Below, in pieces: positions 60,414 to 64,000 of a stretch of 64,000 bases of DNA (position 1 is the stretch's first letter; each line of letters opens with the position of its first letter). The stretch lies in NCBI GenBank assembly GCA_021018815.1, contig JAITYX010000007.1:10540001-10604000 (forward strand). Direction: 5' to 3'. The DNA is from Talinum fruticosum (taxonomy: Eukaryota; Streptophyta; Magnoliopsida; Caryophyllales; Talinaceae). The notes beneath the pieces were generated by a model that searched no databases, was not told the origin of the DNA, and saw nothing but the letters and a program-made list of their open reading frames with translations. A program made the position numbers and the translations under genes.

Positions 60414-62253
60414 TTACTGCTGTTGGCCTTGTCGATTTTGCCCACCACCATACCCGCCACCATAGCCCATAGCTCCATTAGCAGGAGCCCCATAATTTCC
60501 ACTCCCATATCCTCCATGACCATTGGCATCGCCATATCCACTGCCATAGCCACCCATGTTCCCTTGCAAATCTCCACCAGCACCACCTCCAGAAGCATTG
60601 CCACCAGCTCCAGCCCGACTTCCATAAGAGCCATCACCACTACCGTAACTACCATATCCATAGCCTTGATTCCCATACCCAGAGGCCCCACCAGGAGATT
60701 GACCTGTTGGTCCACCGCCACCAGCACCAGCAGCCCCCAGGGCCCAGCATTTCCATAGCCAGCTGCTCCATAACCAGAGGCTGTTTGTGCATTCCATGAA
60801 CCCCTCGGAGCAGCACTATTTGGGTTTCCATAAGCAGCACCAGTAGGACCTCCATATCCTGGATTTCCACCCCCATACCCAGCATATCCACCATAGCCCA
60901 TGCCATTATTGGCAGCACCATATCCATAACCAGCTGCACCATAGCCAGAAGAACCGTAAGATGGATATGCACCACCAGGGTTTTGAGGCTGTATATATCT
61001 ATTAGAATCCATTCTACTATCATAAGCATTTTGGTTGCCACTAGAATTGTAACCATAATTGCCTCCAGCCCCATCACCACCTCCACGGTTAGTCATACCA
61101 GGGTTGGCATCCTTGGGGAAAGCACGCTTCACCTCAACTTGCTTACCATTTAAGTCATGGAAAGTCTTTTGAAGAACCCTATCTACTGCATCCTCATTGT
61201 CAAAAGTAACAAATCCAAAACCCCGTGGTCTCTGCGTATTCTGGTCATACATTATAACTACATCATTTACAGGGCCATAGTTTTCAAAGTACTGCCGAAA
61301 GAACTCCTCCGTCAACGAAGGAGGCAACCCTCCAACAAAAATCTTCTTGGTTCTGAGATTTCCTCCTGCTCCTACGTTTCTACCACCATTATTATTTCCA
61401 GTTCTCGTGGACTGCTCCTCTCTGGACATGGCCCTCTTAGCCTCAACCTGCATAATCAAGGAAAAACACAAAAGTTCAAAAAAGGAGCAACAAAAAAAAG
61501 CATCCATCACATGTATGCCTTCAACTTCGGGTAAAAAACAAAAGTATGCAAGACTTGGTATACATGACATTACAGCTTAAACTGAAGACAAAATGATAAT
61601 CCAAACCAAATCCATAAACCAGTGAAAACAAAAAATGAGCTCAATAGTGAACAATTGCAATTGCTAGTTTAAAATCAATACACAAATTGCATTTCAAAAA
61701 ATCTCAAATCGAATGCTGTTTAATATGCCTAGATGAGGATGTCATACTCTACAATTCACATCTAAATCAACAGTGAAGCTCTTAATTGGCAAACAAATTC
61801 ATGACAACCCCAATAAATTGCTAACAAACAATATCAAATGACCCATCAGAAGAATAATAAGAAAAGATATGAATACCAAACTAAGCAACAGAACATATGA
61901 AAACAGTATGAACAGGCAAAGAAACAGCCCAAACCCAACCATCCCAAAAACCCACATATGGAAAATAACCCATTGAAATAAATCAAGGTCGCAACATGTT
62001 TTAAAAAAAGCTGCAAACTTTCTGCTCATACCGGCCTTCCATCAATAGTGTGTTTATCCTGAAGAACTCTATCAACAACAGAAGGATCTGAGAATAGAAC
62101 AAACCCAAAACCTCTAGGCCTACCAGTAGCCTTATCCCTCATAATATTAACCTGCAAAACATCCCCATATTGCCCAAAATAATCCCTGAGTTTCTCCTCA
62201 GATGTCTCCCATGAAATCCCACCCACGAACAACTTGGCCTGATCTGAATCCAT
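60414..62253 (-). CDS. RNP1: hnRNP-type RNA-binding protein, two RRMs plus Gly-rich tail
   Basis: There are two exons on the minus strand, 62253-62032 and 61447-60414, with an intron of 584 bp that has a consensus GT donor and AG acceptor. The product is about 418 residues. RRM1 spans residues 6-77 (RNP2 LFVGGI, RNP1 RGFGFVLF), RRM2 residues 109-186 (RNP2 IFVGGL, RNP1 RGFGFVTF), followed by a tail rich in Gly, Tyr, Ser and Asn ending GGGQNRQGQQQ. It closely fits the plant hnRNP1/RBGD family of nuclear RNA-binding proteins, which act in mRNA processing. One base is missing in the C5 run at 60734-60738: read literally, the frame leaves the Gly-rich tail after GNAGPW, and the tail continues in the next frame to the stop at 60416-60414. 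The start MDSDQAKLFVGG is the family start. Confidence 0.9.
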
Positions 62254-62700
62254 CTTTCCCCTTAAACCCTCTTCCCTTCTCTCTCCGAATCCGAGATTTG
62301 TTGATGGGTTTCTTTCAAAAAGATGGGATTTTTATTCGTGGGGATGAAGTCGGCAGTGAGGGTTTGTGGCGGAGGGTTTGGAGAGGAGAGGATTGGCCAG
62401 GGAAAAATGCCCAGATGAGAAAGAGGGAGAGAGAGCGGGTGGTGTTAAGTGTTAACTACAGGACAGTGCCCAAAGATGTGCTTTGGTCGTAAGTGGACGG
62501 CTGAGATTCGTTCTTTGGACGGCCAAGATCTCTCTCTCTCTCTCTCTCTCAAGCTGTTGATGCAGAGAGTACAGCTGGTGTTCAATGTTAAGGTCACGCA
62601 GTGTCACCCACGTGATGTGCACGAGATGGCAGGAGATTTTATTAATAAGATTTTTTTCTTTTTCTTTAAAAAAATGAGTATCAATAGGTAGCCCTTGACA
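62254..62700 (-). promoter_or_regulatory. 5' UTR and promoter region of the RNA-binding protein gene
   Basis: A leader rich in purines on the gene strand precedes the ATG, and a pyrimidine (tc)n microsatellite lies at about 62530-62552 on the plus strand. No TATA box is obvious. Open frames on both strands here are shadows of low-complexity sequence. Confidence 0.35.
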
Positions 62701-64000
62701 TCGGTAGGAAGAAAGCATTAGCATGGTGAAGAGAGAGAGAGAGTCGGTAGTGTGGGAGACTACAAAGGGTAAAAGAGGGGAGAAATTGCTAACTCTCATG
62801 ATGGCAATAAAAGGGCAAGTTTATAATATCTAATGGATTAGAATCTAATAATGTTGAGTCGAGTATGAACCTCTTAAGATTAATAATTGTTTAGATAATT
62901 ACGAGCTCGGTTTAAAGATAAATCTAACAAGTTTATAATATCTAGGACTCGATGAGTCCACTTTATTTCGTTATAATCCTAATTTATCATCACTTTGAAA
63001 CTTAATTGATAATAAGGGATATCTTTATTTATTGATCTGTTTAATCAAATGATGTTACATATAAAGGTCATGTCCATTTGAATGTACTCAAACTTTTTAT
63101 GTATTAGTGTAAAGATTCATAAGAATTTTTTAATAATATTTTACAACAATAATTTGAGTTGATAGTGTGATACTACTCTTTCAAAAATTACTTTTCGTTT
63201 TTTAATTCCATATTATGTTAAGCATGTCACCAAAAAAAGATTCCGAGGTAGCTTAAATTTTGAGCCAACTATTTTTAGACCTATAGTTATCAGATTAATT
63301 TAAGGCGCCTTAAATAATTGGGTCAACTATATACACGGTCTACTTCCCAAGCTTGAACTTGAACGGAGTTGTTAAAAGTCCAAAAAGCCCTTTTGTAATT
63401 GCTTGGAAGAATGAGAATTGCTTCATGTAAGCCTTAACCCCTTTCACTAAAAGCCCTCTTCCCCCCTCATCCCCAACCTTGCAAATCTTTTTGAGAACGA
63501 AAGGGGAACCAAGAACCATAAGCGAGAGGAGACGAAAGTTAGAACAGAAAAGAAAGGGAAGTAGAGAGTGAGAGGGGGACTGAAGGCGAGACGAAGAAGA
63601 AGAAGAAGATAGAGAGCGAGATTCAAGTAGCCGAGTGAGAGATTGAGCAAGAGGAAGAAAGGGATTGAAAAACTCAAAGGCATAAATTAAGGGAGAACTA
63701 GAGGCGGTGAAAAGGTGGAAGAAGAAGAAGGCAAACGAATGAAAGAGCGAGATAAGAGCGAGACCGAGAAGAGGAAAGAAATCAAAAAGGAAACCAGAAA
63801 ACAGAACGGGAAGAAGAAGAAGAAGAGGGGAAAGAAATCAAAGAAGAAGAAAGGAGAAACCGAAAGAAAGAAGAAAGAGAATAAAAAACACAAATTCAAA
63901 CCTATTATTCATGAAGAAAGAGAATTCCAATTCCACTTTTACCAGTGTTTTTTTTAAAAAAAAAACCACGAGTAATCAACCGCAAATTTCGAAAAAATTT
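62701..64000. other. Intergenic DNA with a strongly purine-rich end
   Basis: No gene is supported. 63520-63900 on the plus strand is almost entirely A and G (runs of gaagaagaagaag, gaaagaaatcaaa). It produces artificial Lys/Glu-rich and, in reverse, Phe/Leu-rich frames. Confidence 0.5.

Noticed and set aside
60393..61580. Plus-strand and alternative minus-strand frames over the RRM gene
   Set aside because: They are shadows of the Gly-rich coding exon in other frames. The continuation at 60797-60414 is kept as part of the real gene.
63447..63957. Lys/Glu-rich frame on plus and Phe/Leu-rich frames on minus
   Set aside because: They result from a nearly pure purine tract; composition alone explains them.
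1..64000. A biosynthetic gene cluster or novel multi-gene system
   Set aside because: Only the synthase pair and one unrelated RNA-binding protein are host genes. The rest is transposon and repeat DNA, with no functional linkage visible.

Overview
This is nuclear DNA from a flowering plant, probably a dicot. The evidence is genes built of many small exons with GT-AG introns, AT-rich intergenic DNA, and typical plant transposons: a FAR1-type Mutator-like element (MULE), L1-type LINEs, tRNA-derived SINEs, a Copia-like LTR, and Stowaway and Harbinger MITEs. The species cannot be named from the sequence.

Three host loci stand out. (1) 18657-31516 (+) is a decayed copy of a plant cyclopropane fatty acid synthase gene (FAD-oxidoreductase-like N-terminus fused to a SAM methyltransferase). 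It has lost exons 2-4, carries frameshifts and a TAG stop, and its introns hold two antisense LINEs, a Copia-like LTR and a SINE. (2) 46838-57311 (+) is a second, divergent copy with all 24 exons and intact splice sites. One missing base in exon 4 breaks the frame. (3) 62253-60414 (-) is a two-exon hnRNP-type glycine-rich RNA-binding protein with two RRMs. It also has a single missing base, in a C5 run.

Layout. 1-4835 is a diverged duplicate of the 5' flank of copy 1 (12500-18650). It ends in an orphan promoter with TATA box, cut at the GA repeat where the start codon should follow. 5049-10829 is a MULE with about 300-bp terminal inverted repeats and a broken FAR1-like transposase. 11936-12490 is an 81-bp minisatellite. 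13118-16982 is an insertion bounded by 13-bp direct repeats. 31556-33690 holds a 62-bp repeat, a 477-bp TIR element and a SINE. 33705-36472 is a 5'-truncated LINE with a 15-bp target duplication, and a second LINE (ORF2 37357-41431) follows. 41500-43900 has relics of another MULE. 57312-60413 and 62254-64000 are intergenic or UTR DNA.

The two synthase copies would methylenate membrane phospholipid acyl chains if active; only copy 2 could still do so, and only if its frameshift is a sequencing error. No evidence of a new multi-gene system was found. The most informative content is the duplication history around the synthase genes, where paralogous empty sites date several insertions.
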